From contig JBJXHG010000012.1 in the NCBI GenBank assembly GCA_046160865.1, positions 1-33,211 of the forward strand: a DNA stretch of 33,211 nucleotides, read 5' to 3'. Below, in pieces: positions 7,931-16,086 of the stretch. The DNA comes from JBJXHG01 sp046160865. Its GTDB lineage: Bacteria; Planctomycetota; UBA1135; GCA-002686595. The notes below the pieces were generated by a model. The model was given only the letters and a program-made list of their open reading frames with translations, made no database searches and was not told the DNA's origin. The translations under genes and the position numbers were made by a program. Numbering within the stretch: the stretch's first letter is position 1; every line of letters begins with the position of its first letter.

Positions 7931-9432
7931 CGCGCGGTCGTTTCTCCGGCACCGGTCAAGCGGCCCTCGCGCGGCGCCGGCGTCGGCGGCCGCGCAGTCA
8001 TCGGTGGGGGCAGCATGTCCAGGTGCGCTTGCAGCGTCCGCACTCCGTTCGGCGGCGCCTTCACGGCCGAGATCGGTCCGCGCACGCCATCGACGTTGAC
8101 ATAGGTCCCCGTGCGCTCGACCCACGTCGGCACTCCGATGCACACGTCCGTCGCCGGAACGTCGAGCGCGTGGCAGTCGAGCACCACGAGGCGCAGCGAC
8201 GCGGGCAGCGCGCGCAACACATCGAAGCCGACGAGCTCGGCGACGCGCTCGCCGAAGAGGACCGCAGCCGTCGCGCTACCGAGCTCGCGCGCGAGCTCGG
8301 CGCCATCGACCGCCGCGATACCGAGATCGGTGAGCCCACGCCGATTCGGACAGGGGTCGCCGGTGTGCAGGAGGTCGTCCTTCAGCGTGTTCGGCGCGGG
8401 CGACACGAAGCGCGGCTGGCTCGTCAAGCCGCGCGTGCGCACCATGCGCAGCAGGCCCTCGCCTTCCTCGACCGTCGCGAACGGCGAGACGACGAGCACT
8501 GCGTCGGGATGCAGCGTGAGCAGGTTGCCGAGCGACGCGAGTGCGTCCTCGATCGACGCCGGCTCGAGACCGGTCGAGCCGCGTACGAGCGCGCCCGCCA
8601 AGCGATCCGGCGCATTCACGTGATCGAAGGCGAAGCGTCCCGTGTCGCACATCCAGAATCCGTTCACTTCCGGATTCTCGCGCGGGCGGAAGCGCTTGAC
8701 GGGTCCGTTGCGCAGCACTTCGACGGTGATCGAGCAACCGCGCGTGCACTCGGGGCACGTCGACGCGACCTTCGTCAGGTTCCAAACGCGCGCTTGGAAG
8801 CGGAATTCCTTGAGCGTCAGCGCGCCGACCGGGCACAAGTCGGCGATGTTCCCTTGGTAATTGCCGGTCAGCGGCCGGTCCGCGAACGTGGAGATCACGG
8901 AGCGCGACCCGAGGTCGGCCACCGTGAGCTGTGGCTTCTTCGTCACCTCTCCGAAGAAGCGCACGCAGCGGCTGCACAAGATGCAGCGCTCCTCGTCGAG
9001 CACGATCACCTCGCCGAGCGACTTGCGCTTCTCGAGCTGTCGGCGCGGCTCGTGTGTGCGGCCGGAGTCCTGTCCTTCCTGGAACGTGAAGTCCTGGAGG
9101 TCGCACTCGCCGGCCTTGTCGCAGATCGGGCAGTCGAGCGGATGGTTCTTCAGCAAGAACTCGAGGCACTCGCGGCGCGTTTGGTGCGCCTTCTCGGACT
9201 CCGTGTCCACGACCATGCCTTCGGCCGGCATCGTGCGGCACGCGACGACGACGCGCGCGGGCTGGTCGCCCTGCTTCACCTCGACCTGGCAGATGCGGCA
9301 GCTGCCGACGGGCGACAGTCCCGGGTGATAGCAGTACACCGGCACGTCGGCGCCGTTCTGGTGGCAGGCGTGCACGAGCGGCTTCTTCGGATCCGCGTCG
9401 ACTTCGCGGCCGTTGACGATGATCTTGGTCAA
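7927..9432 (-). CDS. nuoG: NADH-quinone oxidoreductase subunit G, short form
   Basis: This is the iron-sulfur electron-transfer subunit, 501 residues. Clusters visible are a 2Fe-2S ferredoxin domain (C34, C45, C48, C65), the His-ligated 4Fe-4S motif (H97, C101, C104, C110), another 4Fe-4S (C150, C153, C156, C200), and an extra CxxCxxxC...C set at C226, C229, C233 and C262 like the N7 site. After this, the molybdopterin-oxidoreductase-like region is much shorter than in the long NuoG forms (about 700-900 residues). The start is taken as TTG at 9432, one base after the nuoF stop. No ATG precedes the first cysteines, and TTG gives the expected MTKIIVNG start. Its stop overlaps nuoH. Confidence 0.93.
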   Translation of the reverse strand: MTKIIVNGREVDADPKKPLVHACHQNGADVPVYCYHPGLSPVGSCRICQVEVKQGDQPARVVVACRTMPAEGMVVDTESEKAHQTRRECLEFLLKNHPLDCPICDKAGECDLQDFTFQEGQDSGRTHEPRRQLEKRKSLGEVIVLDEERCILCSRCVRFFGEVTKKPQLTVADLGSRSVISTFADRPLTGNYQGNIADLCPVGALTLKEFRFQARVWNLTKVASTCPECTRGCSITVEVLRNGPVKRFRPRENPEVNGFWMCDTGRFAFDHVNAPDRLAGALVRGSTGLEPASIEDALASLGNLLTLHPDAVLVVSPFATVEEGEGLLRMVRTRGLTSQPRFVSPAPNTLKDDLLHTGDPCPNRRGLTDLGIAAVDGAELARELGSATAAVLFGERVAELVGFDVLRALPASLRLVVLDCHALDVPATDVCIGVPTWVERTGTYVNVDGVRGPISAVKAPPNGVRTLQAHLDMLPPPMTARPPTPAPREGRLTGAGETTAR

Positions 9433-9433
9433 C

Positions 9434-10747
9434 TCAGTGAGCTCCGGCGTATTCGATCCGCGGCGGCGCGAGCGGATCGCTGCGCTTCTGGATGCACTCT
9501 TCGAGCTCGGCGCGGAAGTGACGCAGCGACGACAAGGTCGGGATCGCAGCGGCATCGGAGAGCGCGCAGATCGTCTTGCCCGGCGCCATGCCCTTCGCGA
9601 GGCTCTCGATCGTCGCGAGGTCGTCGGGCTGTCCGCGTCCCGTCGCGATGCGGTGGAAGATCTGTGACAACCACTGCGTGCCTTCGCGGCATTGGCTGCA
9701 CTGGCCGCAGCTCTCGTGATCGTAGAAGCGCGCGATGATCTCCATCACGCGCGCGATCGACGTCGTGTCGTCGATCATGATCATCGCGGCGGTACCGAGC
9801 GAGCTACCGCGCGCCTTGAGCGAGTCGTGATCCATCACGACGTCGAGGTCATTGCCGGTGAGCAGCGCGCACGAGCTGCCGCCCGGGAACCAGGCCTTGA
9901 TCTTGCGGTCCTTCCACACGCCGCCGGCGCACTCGTCGACGATCTCGCGCGCGGTGACGCCGAAGGGGAGCTCGTAGACGCCGGGGCGATTCACGTGGCC
10001 CGAGATGCCGCACAAGAAGTGTCCGGTGGAGCCCTTCGTGCCGAGGCTCGCGAACCACGCGCCGCCGTTGTTCACGATGAACGGCACGTTGAACATCGTC
10101 TCGACGTTGTTGACCGTCGTCGGCTTCGCCCACAGGCCCGACATCGCGGGAAACGGCGGCTTGGGACGCGGATGTCCGCGCTTGCCTTCCAAGCTCTCCA
10201 TCAAGCCCGTCTCCTCGCCGCAGATGTACGCACCCGCACCTTTGTGCATGTGGATGTCGCACGAGAACGCGGTGCCGAGGATCTCCTGGCCGACGAGGTT
10301 CGCGCGCCGCGCCTCGTCGATCGCGGTTTGCAGCCGGTCGTACGACAGGCGGTACTCGCCGCGCACGTAGATGTAGATGTTCGTGACGCGCATCGCGTAC
10401 GCGGCGATCAAGCAGCCCTCGATCAGGCCGTGCGGATCCTTCTCCATCAGCACGCGGTCCTTGCACGTGCCGGGCTCGGACTCGTCGGCGTTGACGGCGA
10501 TGTAGCGCGGACGCGGATCCTTCGCCGGATCCGGCATGAACGTCCACTTCATCCCGGTGGGGAAGCCCGCGCCGCCGCGGCCGCGCAAGCCGGACGCCTT
10601 CATCTCGTCGATGACCTGCGCCGGCGTCAGCGGCGTACGGAGCACCTTCTCGAGCGCCGTGTAGCCGCCGCTCTTCTTGAACACGGCGAGCGTGTGCGAT
10701 TGGTCGAGCTGCGTGCGCGGCAAGAGATACGGAGTGAACGCCTTCAC
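9434..10747 (-). CDS. nuoF: NADH-quinone oxidoreductase subunit F (FMN/NADH-binding)
   Basis: This is the NADH-oxidising subunit, 437 residues, normal for NuoF. The FMN/NADH-binding glycine-rich segments are GLRGRGGAGFPTGMKW (about residues 53-68) and ICGEETGLMESLEGKRGHPR (about 176-194). The N3 4Fe-4S ligands are C347, C350, C353 (SCGQCSQCREGTQW) and C394. The start is GTG at 10747, which overlaps the nuoE stop (GTGA). A longer open frame upstream runs through nuoE in another frame. The protein acts at the tip of the peripheral arm, handing electrons to NuoE and NuoG. Confidence 0.97.
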   Translation of the reverse strand: MKAFTPYLLPRTQLDQSHTLAVFKKSGGYTALEKVLRTPLTPAQVIDEMKASGLRGRGGAGFPTGMKWTFMPDPAKDPRPRYIAVNADESEPGTCKDRVLMEKDPHGLIEGCLIAAYAMRVTNIYIYVRGEYRLSYDRLQTAIDEARRANLVGQEILGTAFSCDIHMHKGAGAYICGEETGLMESLEGKRGHPRPKPPFPAMSGLWAKPTTVNNVETMFNVPFIVNNGGAWFASLGTKGSTGHFLCGISGHVNRPGVYELPFGVTAREIVDECAGGVWKDRKIKAWFPGGSSCALLTGNDLDVVMDHDSLKARGSSLGTAAMIMIDDTTSIARVMEIIARFYDHESCGQCSQCREGTQWLSQIFHRIATGRGQPDDLATIESLAKGMAPGKTICALSDAAAIPTLSSLRHFRAELEECIQKRSDPLAPPRIEYAGAH

Positions 10748-11214
10748 GCGAGCCCTCCCAAGAGCTTCTGCACCTGCGCCGTGTCGAGATCCTCGTGATA
10801 GACACCGTCGAGGTCGAGCATCGGTGCGTTCGCGCACGCGCCCTGACACTCGACGGGCCACACCGTGAACTTGCCGTCGTGCGACGTGCCGTACGGCTTG
10901 GTGCCGGTGACGCGGCACACTTCTTCGAGGATCTGCGTCGCGCCGCGCAGCTCGCAGCTGATGTTGTGGCACACCGAGACGACGTGCCGTCCGACGGGGC
11001 GCATGCGGAACATCGGATAGAAGCTCGCGACGCCGAACACGTCGACGGGCTCGAGGCCGAAGTACGTCGCGACGTCCTCGAGCGTGTCCGGCGACAGCCA
11101 GCCGCCGAGCTCTTCTTGGCAGCGATGGAGCGCCGGGATCAGAGCGGCGCGTCTTTCCGGGTAGTGCGCGACGAGGAGATCGAACTCGTCCGTGAGCTTC
11201 TTCGGCAGCGCCAT
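10744..11214 (-). CDS. nuoE: NADH-quinone oxidoreductase subunit E (2Fe-2S)
   Basis: This is a thioredoxin-like 2Fe-2S subunit of the NADH dehydrogenase module, 156 residues. The four cluster ligands are C82 and C87 (VCHNISC) and C123 and C127 (ECQGAC), with the family spacing. The N-terminal helical bundle (RRAALIPALHRCQEELGGWL) is typical. The ATG shares one base with the nuoD stop (TGATG), and its own TGA overlaps the nuoF GTG. It partners NuoF in the family. Confidence 0.97.
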   Translation of the reverse strand: MALPKKLTDEFDLLVAHYPERRAALIPALHRCQEELGGWLSPDTLEDVATYFGLEPVDVFGVASFYPMFRMRPVGRHVVSVCHNISCELRGATQILEEVCRVTGTKPYGTSHDGKFTVWPVECQGACANAPMLDLDGVYHEDLDTAQVQKLLGGLA

Positions 11215-12446
11215 CAGCGATCCACCTCACCCATCACGAAGTCGAGGCTGCCGATGATCGCCACCATGTCCGACAAGAGCCGGTCGCGCGCGAGCACCGG
11301 AATCGCCTGCACGTTCATCAATCCGGGTGCGCGGATGTGGCAGCGCATCGGATGGCTCGTGCCGTCCGAGACGACGTAGAAACCGAGCTCGCCCTTGCTC
11401 GACTCGATCGCCGCGTACGCCTCGCCCTTCGGCAGGCTCATGTCCGTGACGATCTTGAATTGGTGGATGAGCTCTTCCATCGACGCGCGCACTTCGTGCT
11501 TCGGCGGGAGCACGTAGCGGCGGTCGTCGGCCAGGAACTCGCCGCCGCGCGATCGCGCGAGTCGATCGAGCGCTTGGCGGCAGATGCGCAGCGATTGGCG
11601 CATCTCTTCCACGCGCACGAGATAGCGGTCGTAGCAGTCGCCGGTCGTGCCGACGGGGACGTCGAACTCGTACGTCTCGTATCCGCAGTACGGCTCGCGC
11701 TTGCGCAGGTCCCAGTCGACGCCCGATCCGCGCAGGTTCGGTCCCGTCAGCGACCACGCTTGGCACTGCTCCTTCGAAAGGATGCCGACGTTGTGGTTGC
11801 GCTCGTACCAGATGCGATTGCCGGTCAGCATCTTCTCGAACTCGTCGATCTTGGCGGAGAACTGATCGACGAACTTGCGGATCTCCGCTTCGACTGCCGG
11901 ATCGACGTCGGCGTACACGCCGCCGATCCGCACGTACGTGTTGTTCATGCGGTGGCCGGTGTACGCGTCGAGCAGCGTGTAGCAGCGCTCGCGCTCGCTG
12001 AACGTGAAGAAGAACATCGTCACAGCGCCGAGGTCGATCGCGGTCGTGCCGAGGTAGATCAAGTGCGCCATGATCCGCGACAGCTCCATCAGGAGCACGC
12101 GGATCTCTTGGCCGCGCTGCGGCACTTCGAGGCCGGCGAGCTTCTCGAGGGCGAGCGCGTAGCCGATGTTGTTCATCAACGGCTGCACGTAGTCGAGCCG
12201 GTCGGTGTGCACGAAGAACTTGCGCCAGCCGAGCGTCTCGCAAGTCTTCTCCTTGCCGCGATGCAGGTAGCCGACGACGGGCTCGACCTCGCGCATGATC
12301 TCGCCGTCGAGCGTGACGACGAGGCGCAGCACGCCGTGCGTCGCCGGGTGCTGCGGGCCCATGTTGAGCTGCATCAGCTCACCGTGCAGCGGATCGTCGG
12401 CGTCGATCGCACCGCGCTCGTACTCGAACGTTTGCGTCGTGGTCAT
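11214..12446 (-). CDS. nuoD: NADH-quinone oxidoreductase subunit D (49-kDa)
   Basis: This quinone-site subunit has 410 residues and belongs to the [NiFe]-hydrogenase large-subunit superfamily, without the nickel-binding cysteines. The family signatures NMGPQHPATHGVLRLVVTLDGE, carrying the quinone-site His, and REPYCGYETYEFDVP are present. The C-terminal GSLDFVMGEVDR end is also typical. The first is written here by its key residues: MGPQHPATHG near residues 29-38. The ATG overlaps the nuoC stop (ATGA). The gene is separate from nuoC, not fused as in E. coli. Confidence 0.97.
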   Translation of the reverse strand: MTTTQTFEYERGAIDADDPLHGELMQLNMGPQHPATHGVLRLVVTLDGEIMREVEPVVGYLHRGKEKTCETLGWRKFFVHTDRLDYVQPLMNNIGYALALEKLAGLEVPQRGQEIRVLLMELSRIMAHLIYLGTTAIDLGAVTMFFFTFSERERCYTLLDAYTGHRMNNTYVRIGGVYADVDPAVEAEIRKFVDQFSAKIDEFEKMLTGNRIWYERNHNVGILSKEQCQAWSLTGPNLRGSGVDWDLRKREPYCGYETYEFDVPVGTTGDCYDRYLVRVEEMRQSLRICRQALDRLARSRGGEFLADDRRYVLPPKHEVRASMEELIHQFKIVTDMSLPKGEAYAAIESSKGELGFYVVSDGTSHPMRCHIRAPGLMNVQAIPVLARDRLLSDMVAIIGSLDFVMGEVDR

Positions 12447-12967
12447 GACGGCGTCGTCTTCGCGTTGGTCTCGGCGCGTGCGTGGCGCCGCCGATCCCAC
12501 TCGCGGTAGAGCCGATCGGGCTCGATGCCTTGGTGGGGGAAGTCCTTGCGCAGAGGAAAGTGCTCGTACTCCTCCGGCATGAGCAAGCGCTTGAGCGCGC
12601 GGTGTCCGTCGAATACGACCCCGAACATGTCGAAGCACTCGCGTTCGCTGAACTCCGTGCCGGGCCACAAGTCCGTGATCGTCGCAACGTGCGGCGGTTC
12701 GCCGGCCGGGATGCAGTGCACGCGCAAGCGATCGCCGTGGTCGAGCGCGAGGAACTGGTAGACGAGCTCGAAGCGCGGCGCGCGCGGGAAGTGGTCGAGC
12801 GCAGTGACGAATGTGTTCGTGCCGAAGCCCGCGCGGTCGCGCAGGCGCCGGCAAACTTCGTGCAGGTCGGCGGGCGCGACGCGAATGCAGGGCAGGCCGT
12901 CGCGTGGTGCTTCGCGAGTGTGCGGGAGACCCGCGAGCGCGGTCTGTACGCGCTCGAGAGTGCTCAC
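12443..12967 (-). CDS. nuoC: NADH-quinone oxidoreductase subunit C (30-kDa)
   Basis: This peripheral-arm subunit has 174 residues. The 30-kDa signature is visible in the DLWPGTEFSERECFDMFGV region, followed by LLMPEEYEHFPLRKDFP. The start is GTG at 12967 (MSTLERVQTAL), which overlaps the nuoB stop as GTGA. Longer open sequence upstream belongs to the nuoB region in another frame. The C-terminus is short and basic (RRRHARAETNAK). It carries no cofactor and in the family supports NuoD and NuoB near the quinone site. Confidence 0.95.
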   Translation of the reverse strand: MSTLERVQTALAGLPHTREAPRDGLPCIRVAPADLHEVCRRLRDRAGFGTNTFVTALDHFPRAPRFELVYQFLALDHGDRLRVHCIPAGEPPHVATITDLWPGTEFSERECFDMFGVVFDGHRALKRLLMPEEYEHFPLRKDFPHQGIEPDRLYREWDRRRHARAETNAKTTPS

Positions 12968-13569
12968 GAATACTCTCCGGGCGGCAGCACTTCGTGGCTG
13001 CGCGTGGTGGGAACCGCTTGGTTCGGCGCGCGCACGAACTGTCCCGTTCCGCCCTCGTGCGGCGCGTCGCCGTCCGCGAAGATCGACTGGAAGGGGCGTT
13101 CGCGCTCGATCTTCTTCTGCAGCTTCAGGAGCGCGTCGATCACGGCGTCGGGACGCGGTGGACACCCGGGTACATACACGTCGACCGGAAGGATCATGTC
13201 GACGCCCTGCACGACCGCGTAGGAGTCGTACATGCCACCCGAAGACGAGCACACACCCATCGCGATCACCCACTTGGGCGACGGCATCTGGTCGTAGATC
13301 GTGCGGCAGGCCTCGGCCATCTTCCAAGTGAGCGTGCCGGCCACGATCAAGAGGTCACACTGCCGCGGGCTGAAGCGCGCCGCTTCCGCACCGAAGCGCG
13401 CGATGTCGAACTTCGGGCCGATCATCGCCATGAGCTCGATGCCGCAGCACGACAGTCCGAGCGGCATGGGCCACAAGCTGTTCTTGCGCCCCCAATTCAC
13501 CAGCCAATCGGCGCGCGTCGCGACGAAGCCCGCATCCGACGCGGGTGCGGCCGCTTTCAGCGATCCCAT
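12964..13569 (-). CDS. nuoB: NADH-quinone oxidoreductase subunit B (cluster N2)
   Basis: This subunit, 201 residues, holds the terminal 4Fe-4S cluster N2, the immediate electron donor to quinone. The tandem cysteines C41-C42 (LSCCGIELMAM), C107 (GVCSSSGGMYDSY) and C136 (VPGCPPRP) are all present with normal spacing. The C-terminal tail after about residue 160 (PHEGGTGQFVRAPNQ onward) is variable in the family. The ATG lies inside the 3' end of nuoA with a 13-bp overlap. The stop overlaps nuoC. Confidence 0.97.
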   Translation of the reverse strand: MGSLKAAAPASDAGFVATRADWLVNWGRKNSLWPMPLGLSCCGIELMAMIGPKFDIARFGAEAARFSPRQCDLLIVAGTLTWKMAEACRTIYDQMPSPKWVIAMGVCSSSGGMYDSYAVVQGVDMILPVDVYVPGCPPRPDAVIDALLKLQKKIERERPFQSIFADGDAPHEGGTGQFVRAPNQAVPTTRSHEVLPPGEYS

Positions 13570-13931
13570 TCCAAGCCCCCCTTCTTCCACACATACGCCA
13601 GGGCGAGGACGAGGAGCAGGACGAACGCGAGCACCTCCGCGAACACGAACCAACCGACGCCCGCGGCGCTGAACTGACGCGCACCCGCGGCCCAGAGCAC
13701 GAGGAACACGGACTCGACGTCGAAGAGGATGAAGAGGACCGCGACGAGGTAGAAGTGGATCGACAGGCGGATGCGCGCGCCGCCCTGCGGCTCCATTCCG
13801 CACTCGTACGCATCGCCCTTGCCGATCCCGCCGCGCCGACGGCCGAGCAGCTCGTTGATGGCGATGTTGACGACGGCGAAGCCGCCGACGAGCGCCAGTA
13901 GGACGAGAATGGGTGCGTAGTTCGTGAGCAT
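13557..13931 (-). CDS. nuoA: NADH-quinone oxidoreductase subunit A
   Basis: This is the first gene of the operon. It encodes a 124-residue membrane subunit with three helices. The signature YECGMEPQGGARIRLSIHFY, with its conserved Cys loop, and the FDVESVFL helix with acidic residues identify NuoA. I chose the ATG at 13931 (MLTNYAPILV). An in-frame GTG six codons upstream is possible but less likely. No clear Shine-Dalgarno sequence is visible. The 553 bp upstream carry palindromes and a weak promoter candidate. Confidence 0.96.
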   Translation of the reverse strand: MLTNYAPILVLLALVGGFAVVNIAINELLGRRRGGIGKGDAYECGMEPQGGARIRLSIHFYLVAVLFILFDVESVFLVLWAAGARQFSAAGVGWFVFAEVLAFVLLLVLALAYVWKKGGLEWDR

Positions 13932-14093
13932 GGACGAAGGCCGCACCACGGTGGCGCCGCCTCGGAACGGGAGGGCTGCTTCGAGCCCTGCGGGGCTGTG
14001 ACGGGTCTGCCGACCGTCGATCGCCGGTCGTGGGGGGCCGCAAATTGGCGCCGGAGTTTAGCGGCGCCGTGCACCGCGAGGAAGGCACACGAG

Positions 14094-14113
14094 TCTGTCC
14101 CCGTTGATTGTGC
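14094..14113 (-). repeat. Right arm of 20-bp inverted repeat bracketing the nuo operon
   Basis: This is an exact reverse complement of positions 101-120. In the direction of nuo transcription it would lie in the 5' leader if transcription starts near 14270. The leader and trailer of the nuo mRNA would then be complementary over 20 bases. It may instead be a member of a dispersed repeat family present at both sites. Confidence 0.75.
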
Positions 14114-14256
14114 TCGACTGCGCGCAAACTCCCGATCGAGCGTGTGGTTCGAGCGCGGCACCGATCCGAGGCGCGGCGCAGGTCCGGGCGCGGCGTCAAG
14201 CTCCGGCGAGAGCCCGACTTGCGCAGAACCCAGGCACAACGGAGTAGGACAGACCC

Positions 14257-14272
14257 CGCCGATTGATCGGCG
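14257..14272. repeat. Short perfect palindrome in the nuo leader
   Basis: CGCCGAT, two bases, ATCGGCG: a 7-bp inverted repeat. It lies just downstream, on the minus strand, of the AT-rich promoter candidate. It could be a regulator site or a short REP-like unit. Function is unknown. Confidence 0.4.
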
Positions 14273-14276
14273 TAAG

Positions 14277-14303
14277 CTTATATTGCGCTGGCCTTTGTGT
14301 CTG
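14277..14303 (-). promoter_or_regulatory. Weak sigma70-like promoter candidate for nuoA
   Basis: On the minus strand a TATAAG hexamer (14282-14277) lies 15 bp after CAGACA (14303-14298). The spacing is shorter than ideal and the -35 match is partial. The call rests mainly on this being the only clearly AT-rich patch in a GC-rich leader, about 350 bp upstream of nuoA. It is a low-confidence prediction. Confidence 0.25.
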
Positions 14304-14310
14304 TTTTCTA

Positions 14311-14485
14311 GCCCGCATTTCTCACCGCGTCCGTCGCGAGGTTGCGCCGGCGCGTTCGGAGCAAGGCGTTGCATCGGAATCGACCGGAGGTGACCTGCTT
14401 GGTCAGCAAGGATCGATTCCGATCCAACAACGCCGCTCCGAGCGAGTTGGCGCGAACGCAGCAGGACGTGGTGAGAAATGCGGGC
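14311..14485 (-). repeat. 175-bp fold-back element, copy A
   Basis: The ends are perfect 16-bp inverted repeats: GCCCGCATTTCTCACC at 14311 and its complement ending at 14485. The two halves pair imperfectly along their length, sharing CGTCC, CGGAGC, GGCGTTG, ATCGGAATCGA and TGACC blocks, with the turn near TGCTT at about 14395-14399. A second copy lies inverted at 27095-27269, with roughly 20 differences by eye and no gaps. It has no coding capacity. Copy A directly abuts the stop codon of the vWA gene (the TAG spans the junction) and is flanked by TA on both sides, a possible target duplication. It is MITE-like. Confidence 0.85.
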
Positions 14486-16086
14486 TACTGGATCCGCACC
14501 AGCTGCCCGCCGGTCCCCTTCGAGAGCAGCTCCAGCGTCCCATCGCCGCCGCCGCCGATCTGCACGCCGTGAAAGACCACGCGCGCGAGCGAGTTCACGC
14601 GCTCGAGGAACGGCTTCACCCAGCCTGGCCCCTCGGTCGTCTCGCCGTCGCACAGCACGATGACCGTGTCGACCTCCTGTTTCGTGAGATCGATCCCGCC
14701 GTTCGGCCGCACGTCGAGCGCGCGATCGACGCCCGCGCGCAGGTGCGTCCCACCGCCCGGGCGGCGGCTGAGCCACTCGCGCGCCCGCTCGATGTTCTCA
14801 GGCGTCGCCGCGACGAGGCGCGGTCGCCACGGCTCCGCGTAGTCGTGGAACAGCACGATGTTGAAGCGCGAGCCCGCGTCGAGGTCCGAGACGAAACCGA
14901 TGAGCTGATCGACGGCCTCCTTCCAGCGCGTTTGCGCTGCACGCGTGCTCGGGGTCGACGCGCCACCGAACGGGAGCTCCATGCTCCCCGAGCGATCGAT
15001 CACGAAGACGAGTCGGTCCGACCCCGGGTGCAGTCCGAAGAACGTCGCGTGCCGCGGCGGCTGTGCGCCGGTCGTGTAGATTCCCTGACCGCGCACGTCG
15101 CCGCGTTGGACCGCTTCCCACCATGCGCGCCAGTTCTGGGGCTGCAGTCCGAGCGTTCGACCCGATCGCCGTTCGAGTGCGCGCTGCAACTCGAGCTGAA
15201 TGCGCAACGCCTGCGCACCGGCCTCGCCGCGCTGCTTCCACGCCGCCAGCGACTCGATCAAGGCGGGCACCACGGCCTGGTGCTCGAGCAGATTGCTGAG
15301 CGCGATCGCGCGCGAGGCCTCGCGCCAATCGAGCGAGATCATGCGCGCCCGGACGTACGTCGCGAGCCGCCCGCGCACGCGCGGATCGCCGATGCTCGCG
15401 AGCGCTTGGAAGTGCTCTTCCGTGCGGAGCGACACGATCGCTGGCGCGGACGCCGGTGCCGCGAGATCGAGAAAGAACGCGCTCACCGATTCGTCGTTCC
15501 ACCCCGCGAGCGCCGCGAGCGCGGCGTTCCGCAACTCGGGCTCGCCTTCGCGCGCGCAAGCGAACAGCACGAGCTTGCTCGCTTCGTGATGCACACCGAT
15601 CAGTAGCCAGGCGGCTGCGATGCGGCGCTGGGGTGGCTGCGAGACCGGCAGCGCGAGGATGTCGTGCGCGAGGTGATGCACGAAGTCGTCGTCCAATCGC
15701 GCGCGCAAGGCCTCGGCTGTGAGGTCGCGAATCGCTTCCGTCGGGCTCGCGACGGATTGCAGCGCGGCCGGATCGAAGGCGGTGAGCGATTCGCCGAGCA
15801 GATCGAGCAACGTGTCGGCCGCAGTCGTGGCTCGCGCGGGATCGATCGAGCTCAGGATGCGTAGATCGTCGACCAGCAAGCGGAGCGCATCGACCGATCG
15901 CTCGTCGATGCGCTCGAGTCCCTCGCGGAAGCGCTTCAGCCAAACGCGCGCGCGCACCACCGGATCCGCACGGTGGGTGACGGACCGCAAGGCGGTAGCG
16001 AGTGGCAGCGCGCGCGACGGAAGGGCCGCACGCCCGCTGGCGTGTAGCGCGAGCACGACGAGGAGCGTCAGAAGTGCGTGCTTCAT
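14485..16086 (-). CDS. Secreted/periplasmic HEAT-like plus von Willebrand factor A protein
   Basis: The 533-residue protein starts with a signal-like segment (MKHALLTLLVVLALHASGRA). Residues about 40-300 are all-helical with HEAT-like repetition (RNAALAALAGW; SIGDPRVRGRLATYV). A linker with GLQPQNWRAWWEAV follows. The vWA domain (about 355-533) has a complete metal-ion-dependent adhesion site: D364-x-S366-x-S368 (VIDRSGSM), T447 (GGGTHL) and D480 (LCDGETTEG). Such HEAT-vWA proteins are common in planctomycetes as surface or periplasmic proteins of unknown role. The ATG at 16086 was chosen because it begins the signal peptide. The stop codon abuts a fold-back repeat. Its relation to nuo is positional only. 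Confidence 0.85.
   Translation of the reverse strand: MKHALLTLLVVLALHASGRAALPSRALPLATALRSVTHRADPVVRARVWLKRFREGLERIDERSVDALRLLVDDLRILSSIDPARATTAADTLLDLLGESLTAFDPAALQSVASPTEAIRDLTAEALRARLDDDFVHHLAHDILALPVSQPPQRRIAAAWLLIGVHHEASKLVLFACAREGEPELRNAALAALAGWNDESVSAFFLDLAAPASAPAIVSLRTEEHFQALASIGDPRVRGRLATYVRARMISLDWREASRAIALSNLLEHQAVVPALIESLAAWKQRGEAGAQALRIQLELQRALERRSGRTLGLQPQNWRAWWEAVQRGDVRGQGIYTTGAQPPRHATFFGLHPGSDRLVFVIDRSGSMELPFGGASTPSTRAAQTRWKEAVDQLIGFVSDLDAGSRFNIVLFHDYAEPWRPRLVAATPENIERAREWLSRRPGGGTHLRAGVDRALDVRPNGGIDLTKQEVDTVIVLCDGETTEGPGWVKPFLERVNSLARVVFHGVQIGGGGDGTLELLSKGTGGQLVRIQ

Larger units (their letters stand above)
13932..14310. promoter_or_regulatory. nuo operon leader region, no gene seen
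   Basis: No gene is supported between nuoA and the fold-back element at 14311. The region holds a 7-bp stem hairpin (GGCGCCG 14047-14053 with CGGCGCC 14062-14068), the right arm of the operon-bracketing repeat (14094-14113), a short palindrome (14257-14272) and the most AT-rich stretch nearby (14273-14310). The words CCCCGTTGATTG (14099-14110) and CCCCGCCGATTG (14254-14265) are near direct repeats. Together this suggests a long 5' leader or a patch of repeat debris. Confidence 0.5.
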
